Assembly (NCBI RefSeq): GCF_007679345.1
Contig: NZ_VEGH01000002.1
Location: 372,001-436,000, forward strand
Reading direction: 5' to 3'
Length of the DNA stretch: 64,000 nucleotides
Source of the DNA: Cellulosimicrobium cellulans
GTDB taxonomy: Bacteria > Actinomycetota > Actinomycetes > Actinomycetales > Cellulomonadaceae
In this document: in pieces, positions 18,294 to 28,358 of the stretch
Layout: the number at the start of each line of letters is the position of its first letter
Numbering within the stretch: the first letter of the stretch is position 1
The notes under the pieces: model-generated
The model's database searches: none
The model's input: the letters and a program-made list of their open reading frames with translations, nothing else
Told to the model about the DNA's origin: nothing
Made by a program: the position numbers and the translations under genes

Positions 18294-19634
18294 TCAGGCC
18301 AGGTCGGGGCCGGGCGACTGCACGTCGCCACGCGACGCGCCGCCGCCGGTGCCGAACAGCGACACGAGCTCGCTCTCGGCCGAGACGACGCCCGCCAGCC
18401 GGCGGACGCCCTCCCGGATGCGCTCCGGCGTCGGGAAGCAGAACGACAGCCGCATGTGGTCGGTCCCCTGCCCGTCGAAGTAGAACGCCGTGCCGGGCAC
18501 GTAGGCGACCCGGGCGGTGACGGCCCGGGGCAGCATGGCCTTGGCGTCCAGGCCCTCGGGCAGCCGGACCCAGGTGTAGAAGCCGCCGTCAGGGACCGTC
18601 CACGTGGCGTCGGGCAGGTGCTCGGCGAGGGCGCCGATCATCGCGTCCCGCCGCTCGCGGTACAGCTCGCGGAAGGCCTTGACCTGGCCCTTCCAGTCGC
18701 AGGTCGCGAGGTAGGCGCTGATGGCCAGCTGGGAGGCGTTCGAGGGCGACAGGATCGCCGACTCCGAGGCCAGCACGAGCTTCTCCCGGACCGCGTGCGG
18801 CGCGACGGCCCAGCCGACCCGGTACCCCGGGGCGAACGTCTTGGAGAACGACCCGAGGTAGATGACGCCCTCGTCGCTCATCGACCGCATGGCCGGCAGC
18901 GGCTCGCGGTCGAAGCCGAGCAGCCCGTAGGGGTTGTCCTCGAGCACGAGGACGCCGTAGCGCGCCGCGATCTCGAGGATCCGCGGACGGCGCTCGGCGG
19001 ACAGCGTCACGCCGGCGGGGTTGTGGAAGTTCGGCACCGTGTACAGGAACTTGACCCGGCGGCCCTGGCGGGCGAGGTCGGCGAGCGTGGTCTCGAGCGC
19101 CTCGGGGATCAGGCCCTCTGCGTCGAGCGGCACGTGCACCACGTCGGCCTGGTACGCGCGGAACACGCCGAGCGCGCCGACGTAGGACGGGGCCTCCGCG
19201 ACGACGACGTCGCCCGGGTCGACGAACAGCCGGGTCACGAGGTCGAGCGCCTGCTGCGAGCCGGTCGTCACCACGACGTCGTCGGGGTGCGCCTCGATGC
19301 CCTCGAGCCGCATCACCTCGAGGATCTGCTCGCGCAGCGTCTCGTCGCCCTGGCCGGAGCCGTACTGCAGGGCGGTGGTGCCGCGGGTGGCGACGACGCG
19401 CTGGGCGAGGTCGCCGATCACGTCCAGGGGGAGGCCCTCGAGGTACGGCATGCCGCCGGCGAGCGACACCACCTCGGGGCGGTTCGCGACGGCGAACAGC
19501 GCGCGGATCTCCGAGGCGCGCATGCCGTGCGTGCGCTCGGCGTAGGAGCCGAGCCAGCGGTCGAGCCGCGTGCCGGCGGCCGGGGTCGGGTGGGGGCCCG
19601 ACGCCATGCCGTCGGGCCGCTCGAGAGCGGTCAT
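18294..19634 (-). CDS. PLP-dependent aminotransferase (class I/II)
   Basis: Fold-type I aminotransferase of the 2-aminoadipate/LysN-like group (PLP-dependent, MocR-catalytic-domain-like, without a GntR domain). It has 446 residues from ATG 19634. The PLP-anchoring motif is SFSKTFAPGYRVGW with K265; YTVPNFHNPAG and LEDNPYGLL are cofactor-contact motifs, and MRLSFCFP near the C-terminus holds the substrate carboxylate arginine. The substrate cannot be told from sequence. The start is uncertain: no well-spaced ribosome site precedes this ATG, and GTG 19664 would add ten residues. Confidence 0.85.
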   Translation of the reverse strand: MTALERPDGMASGPHPTPAAGTRLDRWLGSYAERTHGMRASEIRALFAVANRPEVVSLAGGMPYLEGLPLDVIGDLAQRVVATRGTTALQYGSGQGDETLREQILEVMRLEGIEAHPDDVVVTTGSQQALDLVTRLFVDPGDVVVAEAPSYVGALGVFRAYQADVVHVPLDAEGLIPEALETTLADLARQGRRVKFLYTVPNFHNPAGVTLSAERRPRILEIAARYGVLVLEDNPYGLLGFDREPLPAMRSMSDEGVIYLGSFSKTFAPGYRVGWAVAPHAVREKLVLASESAILSPSNASQLAISAYLATCDWKGQVKAFRELYRERRDAMIGALAEHLPDATWTVPDGGFYTWVRLPEGLDAKAMLPRAVTARVAYVPGTAFYFDGQGTDHMRLSFCFPTPERIREGVRRLAGVVSAESELVSLFGTGGGASRGDVQSPGPDLA

Positions 19635-19705
19635 CTCCCGAGTGTGCCACGCCACTCCTGGCACTCTCCGCCCTGTCCACCACGGGCGTGCCGCACGCGC
19701 ACGAA

Positions 19706-19732
19706 GCCTCCCCGTCCGGCGGACGGGGAGGC
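19706..19732 (-). terminator. Terminator of trxB-trxA
   Basis: A 12-bp perfect stem (19706-19717 with 19721-19732, GCCTCCCCGTCC/GGACGGGGAGGC) with a 3-base loop, 30 bases after the trxA stop codon. On the minus strand it is followed by TTCGTGC. Confidence 0.8.
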
Positions 19733-19762
19733 CCCGGGGTCAGCGGGCGGCGCGGGGCGCCG

Positions 19763-20104
19763 TCACCAGGTGGCGATCTCGGCCAGCGCGGCGTCGAGCT
19801 CGGCCGCGTAGGCCCGCTTCTCGCGCGCTCCGACCAGCGTGCGGACCAGGTCGCCCTGGTGGAAGACGTACAGCGTCGGGATCGAGACCACGTTGTACCG
19901 CGCGGCCAGGTCCTGCTCCACCTCGGTGTCGACGGCGACGAACCGGAGCCGCCCCGCGTAGGTGACCGCGAGCTCCTCGAGCACGGGGGTCACCATGCGG
20001 CACGGCACGCACCAGTCCGCCCAGAAGTCGACGACCACGGGCAGCTCGGACCGCAGCACCTCCTGCTCGAAGGTGCCGGCGGTCACCGCGAGGGCGGCGG
20101 CCAC
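19763..20104 (-). CDS. trxA: Thioredoxin with WCVPC active site
   Basis: Small dithiol-disulfide protein reduced by TrxB. It has 113 residues. The active site is WCVPC at residues 31-35, in DFWADWCVPCRMVTPVL; the usual thioredoxin motif is WCGPC, so the residue between the cysteines is changed from Gly to Val. The cis-proline loop VVSIPTLYVF (P76) is intact. The GTG start lies eight bases after the trxB stop with no clear ribosome site, so translational coupling is likely. The pairing trxB-trxA downstream of murJ is conserved in actinobacteria. Confidence 0.93.
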   Translation of the reverse strand: MAAALAVTAGTFEQEVLRSELPVVVDFWADWCVPCRMVTPVLEELAVTYAGRLRFVAVDTEVEQDLAARYNVVSIPTLYVFHQGDLVRTLVGAREKRAYAAELDAALAEIATW

Positions 20105-20112
20105 GCCCGGGC

Positions 20113-21174
20113 TCAGTGCCCGGCGGCGGCCGCGGCCGAGGCGGTGTCGGCGCCCTGGGCGTCCAGCGCGTCCGCGGCGTCGACGTCGGCCTGCTCGACG
20201 GCGGCGGGGATCTCGGCCGGGGAGGCCGGGTCCACGTCGCCGAGCGCGGCCAGGTAGTGCTGCGCGTCGAGTGCCGCGGAGCAGCCCGAGCCGGCGGCGG
20301 TGATCGCCTGGCGGTAGGTGTGGTCGACCGCGTCGCCCGCGGCGAACACGCCCGGCAGGTTGGTCCGGGTGGACCGGCCCTCGACGACGATGTAGCCGTT
20401 CTCGTCCAGGTCGACCTGGCCCGCGAGGAGCTCGGTGCGCGGCACGTGGCCGATCGCGACGAACACGCCGGTCGCGCCGTGCTCGCGCGTCTCGCCGGTG
20501 ACGGTGTCGCGCAGGGTCACGCCGGTGACCTTCTCGTCGCCGTGGATGCCGACGACCTCGGAGTTCCACGCGAACTGGATCTTCGGGTCGTTCTTGGCGC
20601 GGTCGGCCATGATCTTCGACGCCCGGAGCTCGTCGCGGCGGTGCACGATCGTCACCGACTTGCCGAACCGGGTGAGGAAGGTGGCCTCCTCGACCGCGGA
20701 GTCGCCGCCGCCGACCACGATGATGTCCTGGTCGCGGAAGAAGAACCCGTCGCAGGTCGCGCACCAGGAGACGCCGCGGCCGGAGAGCCGCTTCTCGTCG
20801 TCCAGGCCGAGCTCGCGGTACGCGGAGCCGGTCGAGAGGATCACCGCGCGGGCGCGGATCGTCTCGCCGCCGCCGGTGACGATCGTCTTGACCGGGCCGG
20901 CCAGGTCGAGCTCGACGGCGTCGTCCCACAGCACCTCGGCACCGAACCGCTCGGCCTGCTTCTGCAGGTTGTCCATGAGGTCGGGCCCCAGGATGCCGTC
21001 GGGGAACCCGGGGAAGTTCTCGACGTCCGTGGTGTTCATGAGGGCGCCGCCGGCGGTGACGGAGCCCGCCACCACGTAGGGGGCCAGGCCCGCGCGCGCC
21101 GCGTAGATCGCGGCGGTGTACCCGGCGGGGCCGGAGCCGACGATGACGATGTCGCGGACGGGGGTCTCGGTCAC
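20113..21174 (-). CDS. trxB: Thioredoxin-disulfide reductase
   Basis: NADPH-dependent flavoenzyme that reduces thioredoxin. It has 353 residues. The FAD motif is [19 protein letters not shown] (residues 11-29), the redox pair is C138 and C141 in WCATCDG, the NADPH site is [15 protein letters not shown], and the second FAD motif is [24 protein letters not shown]. After about residue 308 there is a 45-residue Ala/Asp-rich extension absent from the standard enzyme. The GTG start has AGGA eight bases upstream. It is the first gene of the trxB-trxA operon. Confidence 0.95.
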   Translation of the reverse strand: MTETPVRDIVIVGSGPAGYTAAIYAARAGLAPYVVAGSVTAGGALMNTTDVENFPGFPDGILGPDLMDNLQKQAERFGAEVLWDDAVELDLAGPVKTIVTGGGETIRARAVILSTGSAYRELGLDDEKRLSGRGVSWCATCDGFFFRDQDIIVVGGGDSAVEEATFLTRFGKSVTIVHRRDELRASKIMADRAKNDPKIQFAWNSEVVGIHGDEKVTGVTLRDTVTGETREHGATGVFVAIGHVPRTELLAGQVDLDENGYIVVEGRSTRTNLPGVFAAGDAVDHTYRQAITAAGSGCSAALDAQHYLAALGDVDPASPAEIPAAVEQADVDAADALDAQGADTASAAAAAGH

Positions 21175-21271
21175 GGTGCTTCCTCGAGGTCGGGGAACTC
21201 TGCTGTCGCTGCGGAGAACAGATCCTAGGCGCGGGATGTTCCGCGCCGTGGTGCTGCCTGGTGGGACGGGG

Positions 21272-24196
21272 TCAGGACACCGCGAGGTTGGTGATCTCGA
21301 TGCGGTTCTGGCCGTCGGGCGTCTGCGCGAGCGAGGGGAACCAGAGCACGAGGCTCTGGGTCTCGGTCGGCTGGGACAGGGTCAGGACGGTCTGCGGCGC
21401 GAGCGCTCCGGAGGCCAGGACGTCGCCCGCCGTCGGGTTCGCGGCATCCGTCGACCTGACCTCCACGGCGCCGCCGGACCCGTTGACGTCGAGCGTGATC
21501 GCCGTGACGGTCGCGGGCGCCTGCAGCGTGACGACGAGGCCCACGGCGTCCTTGAACCCGGCGTAGTCGGGCCGGTTGTAGGTGTGGGTGTACCAGGAGG
21601 TCGCGGGGTCGCCGTCGGTCAGCCGCCCCACGAGCTCCTCGTGCTCGCCGTCGCCGTCGGACGGGTCGATCGTGGTGACGGCGGCGATGGCGGGTGCCAC
21701 TGCGGCAGGGGCGGGCTCCTCGCCGGCCGGCGGCTGCTCCTCCGCGGGCGCCTCGGCGGCCGGGGCCGACGTGGCCGGGGCGGGCGTCGGCTGGGCGGTG
21801 CTGTCGCCCGGCGACCGGAACGGCGCGAGCACGTTGCTGATCGCGATGACGACCCCGATGACCACCGCCAGCGCGACGCCGCCGAGCACCCAGCGCGTCG
21901 GGTCGATGCGCCGCTCGGCGACGGGCGTGGCGCGCTCCTCGGCCGGGAACGGCAGGTCCCAGCCCGGCCGGCCGGCCGCGACGTCGGCGGGCGCCGAGGC
22001 CTCTGCGGTGCCGTCGGGCTCGGAGCCGAACGGGGGGAACACGGGCGGCTCCCCGGCCTCGGGGACGGCCGGGAGCCAACCGCCGGAGGGCACGGGCTCG
22101 ACGGGGTCGGGTGTCGCCGCACCGGCAGGGCCGGCGGGCTGGACGGCGGCCGCCGCACCGGAGGCGGCGGCACCCGCGGCGCCGGCGGAGGTCGCCGCCG
22201 ACCGGTTCGTGGACCGGCCGAACGCGGAGGTGGTGCGGCGCACCGGCGGCGCTCCGGCCGGGGTGGCGTCGTGCGCGGTCTCCCGCGCGTCGGGGACGCG
22301 GTCGGCCGGGTCGGACCCGGGCTCCCCCGAGCGACCGGCGCCGACGCCGGTGATGCCGGCGACGGCCAGGTCCGCGGCAGCCGGCTCGCGCGGCGCGCCG
22401 TCGTCGCTCGCAGTCGTCCCCGGGGACGCGGGGGCGGCGGTCGCGGGCTCGGCGGCGGGGGCGGGCTCCGCGGGGGACCCGGAGCGTGCCGGGGGGACCG
22501 CGGGCGTGGCTGCTCCGGGGACGGCGGGGCCCGTGCTCGCCTCGGCGTCCGCCGCAGCCGGGGCGGGCGCCGGGGTCGGGGCGGGCGCCGGGGTCGCGGC
22601 GGGGGCAGGGGTCGCGGCGGGGGCGCCTGCGCGGTCGGCGGCGGCACCGCTGGGCGCGTCGGCGCGAGGGGTGTCGGCGGACGCGGGCCCGCCTGACGTG
22701 GCCTCGGGCCGCGCGCCCGCCGCGGCGTCCGCGGGGCGGGCCGCCGGCACCGCCGCGGTCCCACGGCTCGAGGTCCGCACCGGACCCCGTCCCGCCGGCG
22801 GGATCGAGGCCGGCTGGCTGGCCGGGGGGATCGCCGGGGGCGGCGTGCCCGGTCGGCGCGCGCCGGCGCTCGGGGTGCTGGTGCTGAACGCGGAGCGCAC
22901 GGACTGCCGGGCGACGCTGCCGGCCGCGGCACCGGCGGCTGCCGTGCCGGCGGCGGCGCCGGTCGCGGCGGCGCCGGTCGCGGCGGCGCCGGCCGTCGTG
23001 CTCGCGGTTCCGGGAGCACCCGCACCGGCCGCGCCCGTCGCACCGGCGGAACCGGCCGCGCCCGCGGCCGCGCCGCCCGCGCCCGTCGCACCGCCGCGCG
23101 GCGCGCCCTGCGCCGGCGTCGTGGTGTCGTCCGCTGCGGGCTTCTGGTCGTCGGTCATCGGGCTGCTTCCCGTCGGAGGTGCGGTGGTCGTGCCGTCCGG
23201 CGCCGCGGCGGAGGCGCCGGCGGCACCGGCTCCTGCGGCTGCCCCGCCGGCGGCCGTCGCGGACGCCTGACCCGGCAGGGCGGGCCAGCGCCCGGCGTCG
23301 GCGGCACGGAAGATCTCGTCGGCGCGGACGGCGCGCCAGGGCTCGAGCTCGCGGACGAGCTCGCCGGGGCTGTGCGGCCCGTCGTCGTGCGGCCCGAGCG
23401 TGACCGCGCACAGCGTGTCGAGGTCGGCGGGGACGCTCGGCACCAGGTCGACCGGCGGCAGCGCCGCGCCGTCGTGCTCGGGCGCGAGCGGCAGTCCGGC
23501 GTCGAGCTCGACGGCCGCGCGGGCCGGGGGCCCGCCCGCCGACCACTCGGCGAACGTCGGCACGGCACCCTGCCCGGAGGCGGACACCGAGGGCCACCGG
23601 CCGGTCAGGGCGGCGTAGAGCACGCGGACCAGGCCGACCGCGTCCGCGCGGCTCATCGCGTGGGCGGTGCCGCCGGCGGCACCGAGCAGCTCGCCGTCGA
23701 CCGCGAGGCCCTCCAGCACCACCCGGCCGGCGGCGGTGAGGACGACGGCGTCGGGACGCAGGGCGAGGTGGTGCACGCCGCGACGGCGCGCGGCCTCCAG
23801 GGCCGCGGCGACCTCGCCCACGACGGCGCGCGCCTGGTCGGCGGGCAGCGGGGCGCGGCCGGCGAGGGCCGCCAGGCTGCGGCCCTCCACGGCGGCCGTG
23901 ACGACGTACCCGGTGCCGTCGGCCTGGCCGACGTCGAGGATGCGGGCGAGCCGGGGCTCGACGACGAGCGCGGCGCGCCGGGCGGCGTCCAGGACGGCGG
24001 CGGTGCGCGGGCCGGACACCAGCGTCACGGTCACGGGCCGCGCGAGGATCTGGTCGGTGGCCGTCCAGCGCTCGGCGCCCGGCAGGTCGGTGGGCCGGCG
24101 CTCGTCGAGCCGGTAGCGGCCGGCGATCGTGCCGCCGAGCCGGCCGAGCACGGGGGCGTCGGGGCGTCCGGGGTCGCCGGGGCGGGCCTGCACCAC
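21272..24196 (-). CDS. Membrane pseudokinase with discoidin-like exterior domain
   Basis: A 974-residue bitopic protein. Residues about 25-260 are a Ser/Thr-kinase fold without catalytic residues: the VAVK lysine is Thr (T58), the HRD-K-N loop reads HLALRPDA, and DFG is lost. A very long Ala/Pro-rich linker follows to about 765, then one membrane helix (about 769-790). An outside C-terminal domain (about 840-974) contains [10 protein letters not shown], resembling F5/8-type (discoidin) domains. In mycobacteria a similar pseudokinase is fused to MurJ and is bound by FhaA when phosphorylated; here it is a separate gene next to murJ. A role in control of MurJ is inferred. GTG 24193 is an alternative start with better spacing to GGAGG. 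Confidence 0.82.
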   Translation of the reverse strand: MVQARPGDPGRPDAPVLGRLGGTIAGRYRLDERRPTDLPGAERWTATDQILARPVTVTLVSGPRTAAVLDAARRAALVVEPRLARILDVGQADGTGYVVTAAVEGRSLAALAGRAPLPADQARAVVGEVAAALEAARRRGVHHLALRPDAVVLTAAGRVVLEGLAVDGELLGAAGGTAHAMSRADAVGLVRVLYAALTGRWPSVSASGQGAVPTFAEWSAGGPPARAAVELDAGLPLAPEHDGAALPPVDLVPSVPADLDTLCAVTLGPHDDGPHSPGELVRELEPWRAVRADEIFRAADAGRWPALPGQASATAAGGAAAGAGAAGASAAAPDGTTTAPPTGSSPMTDDQKPAADDTTTPAQGAPRGGATGAGGAAAGAAGSAGATGAAGAGAPGTASTTAGAAATGAAATGAAAGTAAAGAAAGSVARQSVRSAFSTSTPSAGARRPGTPPPAIPPASQPASIPPAGRGPVRTSSRGTAAVPAARPADAAAGARPEATSGGPASADTPRADAPSGAAADRAGAPAATPAPAATPAPAPTPAPAPAAADAEASTGPAVPGAATPAVPPARSGSPAEPAPAAEPATAAPASPGTTASDDGAPREPAAADLAVAGITGVGAGRSGEPGSDPADRVPDARETAHDATPAGAPPVRRTTSAFGRSTNRSAATSAGAAGAAASGAAAAVQPAGPAGAATPDPVEPVPSGGWLPAVPEAGEPPVFPPFGSEPDGTAEASAPADVAAGRPGWDLPFPAEERATPVAERRIDPTRWVLGGVALAVVIGVVIAISNVLAPFRSPGDSTAQPTPAPATSAPAAEAPAEEQPPAGEEPAPAAVAPAIAAVTTIDPSDGDGEHEELVGRLTDGDPATSWYTHTYNRPDYAGFKDAVGLVVTLQAPATVTAITLDVNGSGGAVEVRSTDAANPTAGDVLASGALAPQTVLTLSQPTETQSLVLWFPSLAQTPDGQNRIEITNLAVS

Positions 24197-24336
24197 TCGT
24201 CCTCCGTCCGGTCGTCGGTGTGCGTCGAGCCCGGCCGCCGGGGGCCGAGGCTCCTTGCCATGCTAGACGGGCAGGGGGTCCCCGCGTCCGACACGCGCCC
24301 GGCCCCGGGACCCCGGACGGGCCCGCGCGCCGGCGG

Positions 24337-26052
24337 TCACGAGCGCCCGATCCGGCGGAGCACGGGGGCGGCCAGCGTGCGCAGCTCGTGCACACGGAGC
24401 AGCACCAGCACGCCGACGTAGACGCCCGACATCACGACGGCACCGAGCACGCAGGCGAGCACCGCCTGTCCCCAGGTGTCGACGGGCCCGAGCAGCGCGA
24501 GCAGGCCGAGGCCGGCGCCGGCGGCGAGCGCCGCGCCCACCGCCGCCTTGGCGTGCAGGACCAGCACCCGGCGCCCGTCGATCCCGCCGAGCCGTCGGTG
24601 CACGGACACCAGCGCGACGCCGGCGCCGACGGCGTAGGACACCGCCATGGAGAGGCAGGCCGCCGCGACCCAGTACCGGTCGTCCAGCGTGGCGCGCCCG
24701 AGCTCGGTGCCGCCGACCACCACGGCGGCCATCAGCACCTGCACGGGCACCATCGACCGGGCGTCCTCGTAGGCGTAGTACACGCGCTGGCAGAGCGACC
24801 AGATGCCGAAGGCGACGAGGCCGAGCACGAGCGCCACCACGGTCGTCGCGAGCGCGTGCACCTCGCCGTCCGGCGAGTCCGGGAACAGCGCCCGGCCGAG
24901 CGGGAACGCCAGCACCGCGATGCCCGTCGTCGCGAGCACCGTGAACACGCCGACCGTGCGCAGGCCGAGCGACAGGTCGGACCGGACGGCCGCCGTGTCG
25001 CCGGCGGCGGCGCGGCCGGACAGCCGGGTGAACAGCGCCGTCGCGAGCGACACCGTGACCAGCGAGTGCGGCAGCATGAAGATGAGGAACGCGCGGTCGT
25101 AGACCGCGTTGCCCGCGGCGCCCTGCGTCGCGACCGAGCTCGCGACCACGCTGATCCGCCAGACGCCGACCTGGCCGACGAGCAGCCCGAGGAACGTCCA
25201 GCTCGCCACCCGGCCCGCGTTGCCCAGGCCGGAGCCGCGCAGCCCCCACCGGGGCCGGTACCGGAAACCGCTGCGGTACAGCGGCACCAGCAGCACGAGC
25301 GCCTGCACGACGATCCCCAGCGTGGCGGCGCCGCCGAGCAGCGCGGTCTGACCGGCGCTCCAGTCGCCGACCTCGGCGCCGTCGGCGTTGCGCCCGAACA
25401 CCTGCGCGAGCAGCAGCAGCCCGGCGATGAACACGACGTTGTTGACGACGGGCGCCCACATGTACGGGCCGAACGAGCCGCGGGCGTTGAGCACCTGCCC
25501 CAGCAGGGAGTACAGCCCGTAGAAGAACACCTGCGGGATGCACCAGAACGCGAGCGCGGTCGCGAACCGCGTGACCTCCGGGTCCGGGAACGAGGAGTAG
25601 AACGCGACGAACAGCGGCGCGGCGGCGGTGAGCACGACGGTGAGCCCGCCGAGCAGCACGATGCCCACGGTGAGCAGCCGGTCGACGTAGTGCTGCCCGT
25701 CGGCGCGCTGGTACGCGCGCACCACCTGCGGCACCAGCACCGCGTTCAGCACGCCGCCCGCGATCAGCAGGTACAGCGTGTTGGGCAGCTTGTTCGCGAC
25801 GGAGAACGCGTTCGCGACCTCCCCGGTGACCCCGATCGCCCAGCCCAGCAGGGCCGTGTTCACGACGCCCAGCACGCGGGAGGCCGCCGTGCCGGACGCC
25901 ATGATGAGCGAGGACCGGCGCAGGCCCGGCGCGCGGGTGGCGGTGGCGCCGGCCGGCGCGCCGGGCCCGGTGTCCGTGCCGCCGCCGGCCGTGGTGCCGG
26001 CGGCGGTGCCGTCCGGGTCCGGTGCGCCCGCGTCGGGGACGGGGGAGGTCAT
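24337..26052 (-). CDS. murJ: Lipid II flippase MurJ (MviN)
   Basis: MOP-superfamily flippase that moves lipid II to the outer face of the membrane. It has 571 residues and about 14 membrane segments, starting at SSLIMASGTAASRVLGVVNTALL, a typical MurJ opening. A Gly/Thr/Ala-rich cytoplasmic N-terminus of about 45 residues precedes it. Characteristic stretches include AFSVANKLPNTLYLLIAGGVLNAVLVPQ and DRAFLIFMLPHSLVTVSLATALF. The ATG overlaps the DUF6049 stop (ATGA), so the Nudix-DUF6049-murJ genes are translationally coupled. No C-terminal kinase-like domain is present; it is encoded by the next gene. Confidence 0.95.
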   Translation of the reverse strand: MTSPVPDAGAPDPDGTAAGTTAGGGTDTGPGAPAGATATRAPGLRRSSLIMASGTAASRVLGVVNTALLGWAIGVTGEVANAFSVANKLPNTLYLLIAGGVLNAVLVPQVVRAYQRADGQHYVDRLLTVGIVLLGGLTVVLTAAAPLFVAFYSSFPDPEVTRFATALAFWCIPQVFFYGLYSLLGQVLNARGSFGPYMWAPVVNNVVFIAGLLLLAQVFGRNADGAEVGDWSAGQTALLGGAATLGIVVQALVLLVPLYRSGFRYRPRWGLRGSGLGNAGRVASWTFLGLLVGQVGVWRISVVASSVATQGAAGNAVYDRAFLIFMLPHSLVTVSLATALFTRLSGRAAAGDTAAVRSDLSLGLRTVGVFTVLATTGIAVLAFPLGRALFPDSPDGEVHALATTVVALVLGLVAFGIWSLCQRVYYAYEDARSMVPVQVLMAAVVVGGTELGRATLDDRYWVAAACLSMAVSYAVGAGVALVSVHRRLGGIDGRRVLVLHAKAAVGAALAAGAGLGLLALLGPVDTWGQAVLACVLGAVVMSGVYVGVLVLLRVHELRTLAAPVLRRIGRS

Positions 26053-28358
26053 GGCTGGTCCTGTCGTGAGGGGGGTGCGCCGCCCGGGCCGGTGCCGGGT
26101 GCGGGCGTGGGCGCGGGGTCGTCGTCGGCGGCGGCGTCCCGGACGACCCGGGCGCCGCGGCGGGCGGTCTGTCCCCGGCGCACGGTGCGCCAGATGCCGA
26201 ACGTGAGCGCCAGCGCCAGCAGCACGCCGACGACCACGCCGCCGACGCTCTCGATCGTCGGGGCCACCCGCGCGGAGAACTCCTGCGGCGTGGCGAGCTG
26301 GCGCCCGGTCTCGGACACGAGCGACACGTCCACCGTCACGTCGCAGTTCGCGCTGGCGCGCAGGGTCATCGTCACCGTGGTGTCGGCGTTTGGCGCGACC
26401 TCGGTCACGGGCGAGCGCGCGGTGTCCAGGCACGCCTTCTGCGGGCGGAGCTCGACCCGGACGCGCGCCGGCTGGTCGAGCGTGCTGCGCACGGCGACGC
26501 TGATCTGCGCCGAGCTCGAGATGACGGTGAACTGCTCGTTGAGCACCACCTCGAGCCCGGACTGCCGCTGCTGCGACTCGGCGATCGCGTCGTTGATGGC
26601 GGCCGCGCGGCCGTCCGGGTCCGCGCGCCACGCGACGGCCAGGGGGGCCACGAGGTCGGCGTCCAGGCCCGTCAGCAGCGCGGCCGGGTCGGGGACCACG
26701 GCGGCGAACTCGCCCGCGGACCGCCACTGGGCCGCGAGCGCGTTCACCCACGCGGGCGTCAGCTCGGTGTCCGAGCGCTGCGACGCGGGCAGCTCGGCCC
26801 GCTCGGCCTCGTCCCCGTCCGCCCGGCCCGCCGCGTGCGCGGTGAGCATCTCGGCCACGGTGGTCGTCTCGACCCAGGGTGCCGACCCGAGGGCGGCGAG
26901 CTGGGCCTGGGTGACGCCCGCCGAGGGCTGCCAGTCGCGCGGCGTCGCGGCGAGCACGTAGGTGGTGCGCGACTCCTCGGACCGCGCGAGGACGGCCGTC
27001 TCGGCGAGTACCCGCTGCGCCGCCGTGGCCGCGGTGACACCCGGCTGGGACGCCGCGGGGTCGGACAGCAGGTCCGACAGCGTCGGGTCCGGGACCAGCG
27101 CGGTGAGGTCGCCGGCGGTGGTGCGGACCGTCGTCGGCGAGCTCGGCGACTCGGAGTCCTCCGCCGGCATCGCGTCCGAGCCCACCACCAGCGGCGTGCC
27201 GGGGTCGGACTGCGCGGCGCGCGCCGCGGTGACCTGGTCCGGGACGTCGTCCGCGGTCCACAGCACGGGGTCGGCGTCCGCCCACAGGTCCGCGCCGGCC
27301 TGCGAGGGGACGCCCCGGGCCAGCGCGAGCAGGTCCGCCGCCCCGTCCGCCGCGCCCGCGTGCGCCACCGCGGCGAGGTCGGGGTCGGCCCACGGCAGGC
27401 GCAGCACCTCGCGGTCCGCGGCCGCGCCGGTCAGCGCGGACAGCCACGCCTGGTCCGCGCGGGAGCCGGTCGCCGCGCTGTCGACCAGCGCCGGGTCGAT
27501 CGCCCAGGAGACGAACGGGTGCTCCCCGGTCGCCTGGAGCAGCTTGCTCAGCCGGCCGCCGGCCGCCGTGAGCGCCGCGAGCCGGTCGTCGGTGGCGGTG
27601 CCGTCGTCGCCGCTGGTCGCGGCGGCCTCGCCCCCGGTGGGGGTCGGTGTCGGGGTGGGCGCGGCGCCGTCGGCCGCGCCGTCGTCGGCGCCCTCGTCCT
27701 CCTCGTCGTCGAGCGACGGGTCGGTGGCGGGCCCGACGACCGCGGACAGCACGCCGACCTGCGCGGTCGGCAGCTCGGTCGCGGAGTTCCAGATCAGGTA
27801 GGAGCGGTCCAGGCCGACCCGGGTGCGGCCGTCGGCGACGTCGAGGGTGAGGCCGCGCGGGCCCCAGGCGTCGTCGGTGCGCAGCAGCCCGATGTCGGCC
27901 GCGGGCACGGTCACCTGGACGGTGGCGCTCGCGCCGGGCTCGAGCGGGGCGTCGAGCGTGGTCACGGCGGCGACGTCGCCGATGGGACTCGCGTCGCCGG
28001 CCTCGGCCCACGCGGCGACCTGCTCGCGGGTGGACATCCGGTAGCGGTAGATGCGGACCGACGCGCGCGGGGACTCGACGACCTCGTCGCCGTCGTTGCG
28101 CAGCGTCGCCGTGACGGTGAGGTCGTCGCCGGGTTCGAGCACCTGGGGCGCGACCGCCGTGATCGCGACGGAGACCGGCAGGTCGTCGGTGGACGGGGCG
28201 GCGGGGGCGACGGGGGTCGCGGGAGCGGGCGCGCCCGCCGGGAGCGGCGCCGCGGGGACGGAGCCGAGCGCCGGGACGCCCGAGAGCGCGACCACGCAGG
28301 CGGCCAGGACCGCCGCCGTGACCGCCCGTGCGCGCCCCGCGGTGCCGCGCAGCCTCAT
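26049..28358 (-). CDS. DUF6049-type secreted membrane-anchored protein
   Basis: A 769-residue protein of unknown function. There is a basic N-terminus and a signal sequence (residues about 10-35), then an immunoglobulin-like module (VSVAITAVAPQVLEPGDDLTVTATLRN), a long exterior domain, a second beta-rich module (about 600-690), and one C-terminal membrane helix (about 715-735) with a basic cytoplasmic tail. An acidic, Thr/Pro-rich insert (DDEEDEGADDGAADG..., PTPTPTPTGG) lies near residue 225. Order between a Nudix gene and murJ equals the place of mycobacterial Rv3909, so a role in envelope assembly with MurJ is inferred. Both ends overlap their neighbours by four bases. Confidence 0.85.
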   Translation of the reverse strand: MRLRGTAGRARAVTAAVLAACVVALSGVPALGSVPAAPLPAGAPAPATPVAPAAPSTDDLPVSVAITAVAPQVLEPGDDLTVTATLRNDGDEVVESPRASVRIYRYRMSTREQVAAWAEAGDASPIGDVAAVTTLDAPLEPGASATVQVTVPAADIGLLRTDDAWGPRGLTLDVADGRTRVGLDRSYLIWNSATELPTAQVGVLSAVVGPATDPSLDDEEDEGADDGAADGAAPTPTPTPTGGEAAATSGDDGTATDDRLAALTAAGGRLSKLLQATGEHPFVSWAIDPALVDSAATGSRADQAWLSALTGAAADREVLRLPWADPDLAAVAHAGAADGAADLLALARGVPSQAGADLWADADPVLWTADDVPDQVTAARAAQSDPGTPLVVGSDAMPAEDSESPSSPTTVRTTAGDLTALVPDPTLSDLLSDPAASQPGVTAATAAQRVLAETAVLARSEESRTTYVLAATPRDWQPSAGVTQAQLAALGSAPWVETTTVAEMLTAHAAGRADGDEAERAELPASQRSDTELTPAWVNALAAQWRSAGEFAAVVPDPAALLTGLDADLVAPLAVAWRADPDGRAAAINDAIAESQQRQSGLEVVLNEQFTVISSSAQISVAVRSTLDQPARVRVELRPQKACLDTARSPVTEVAPNADTTVTMTLRASANCDVTVDVSLVSETGRQLATPQEFSARVAPTIESVGGVVVGVLLALALTFGIWRTVRRGQTARRGARVVRDAAADDDPAPTPAPGTGPGGAPPSRQDQP

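Noticed and set aside
18596..18610. CCACGTGG in the aminotransferase gene as a parS site
   Set aside because: The arms do not extend the palindrome (GTCCACGTGGCG), and it is explained by coding sequence.
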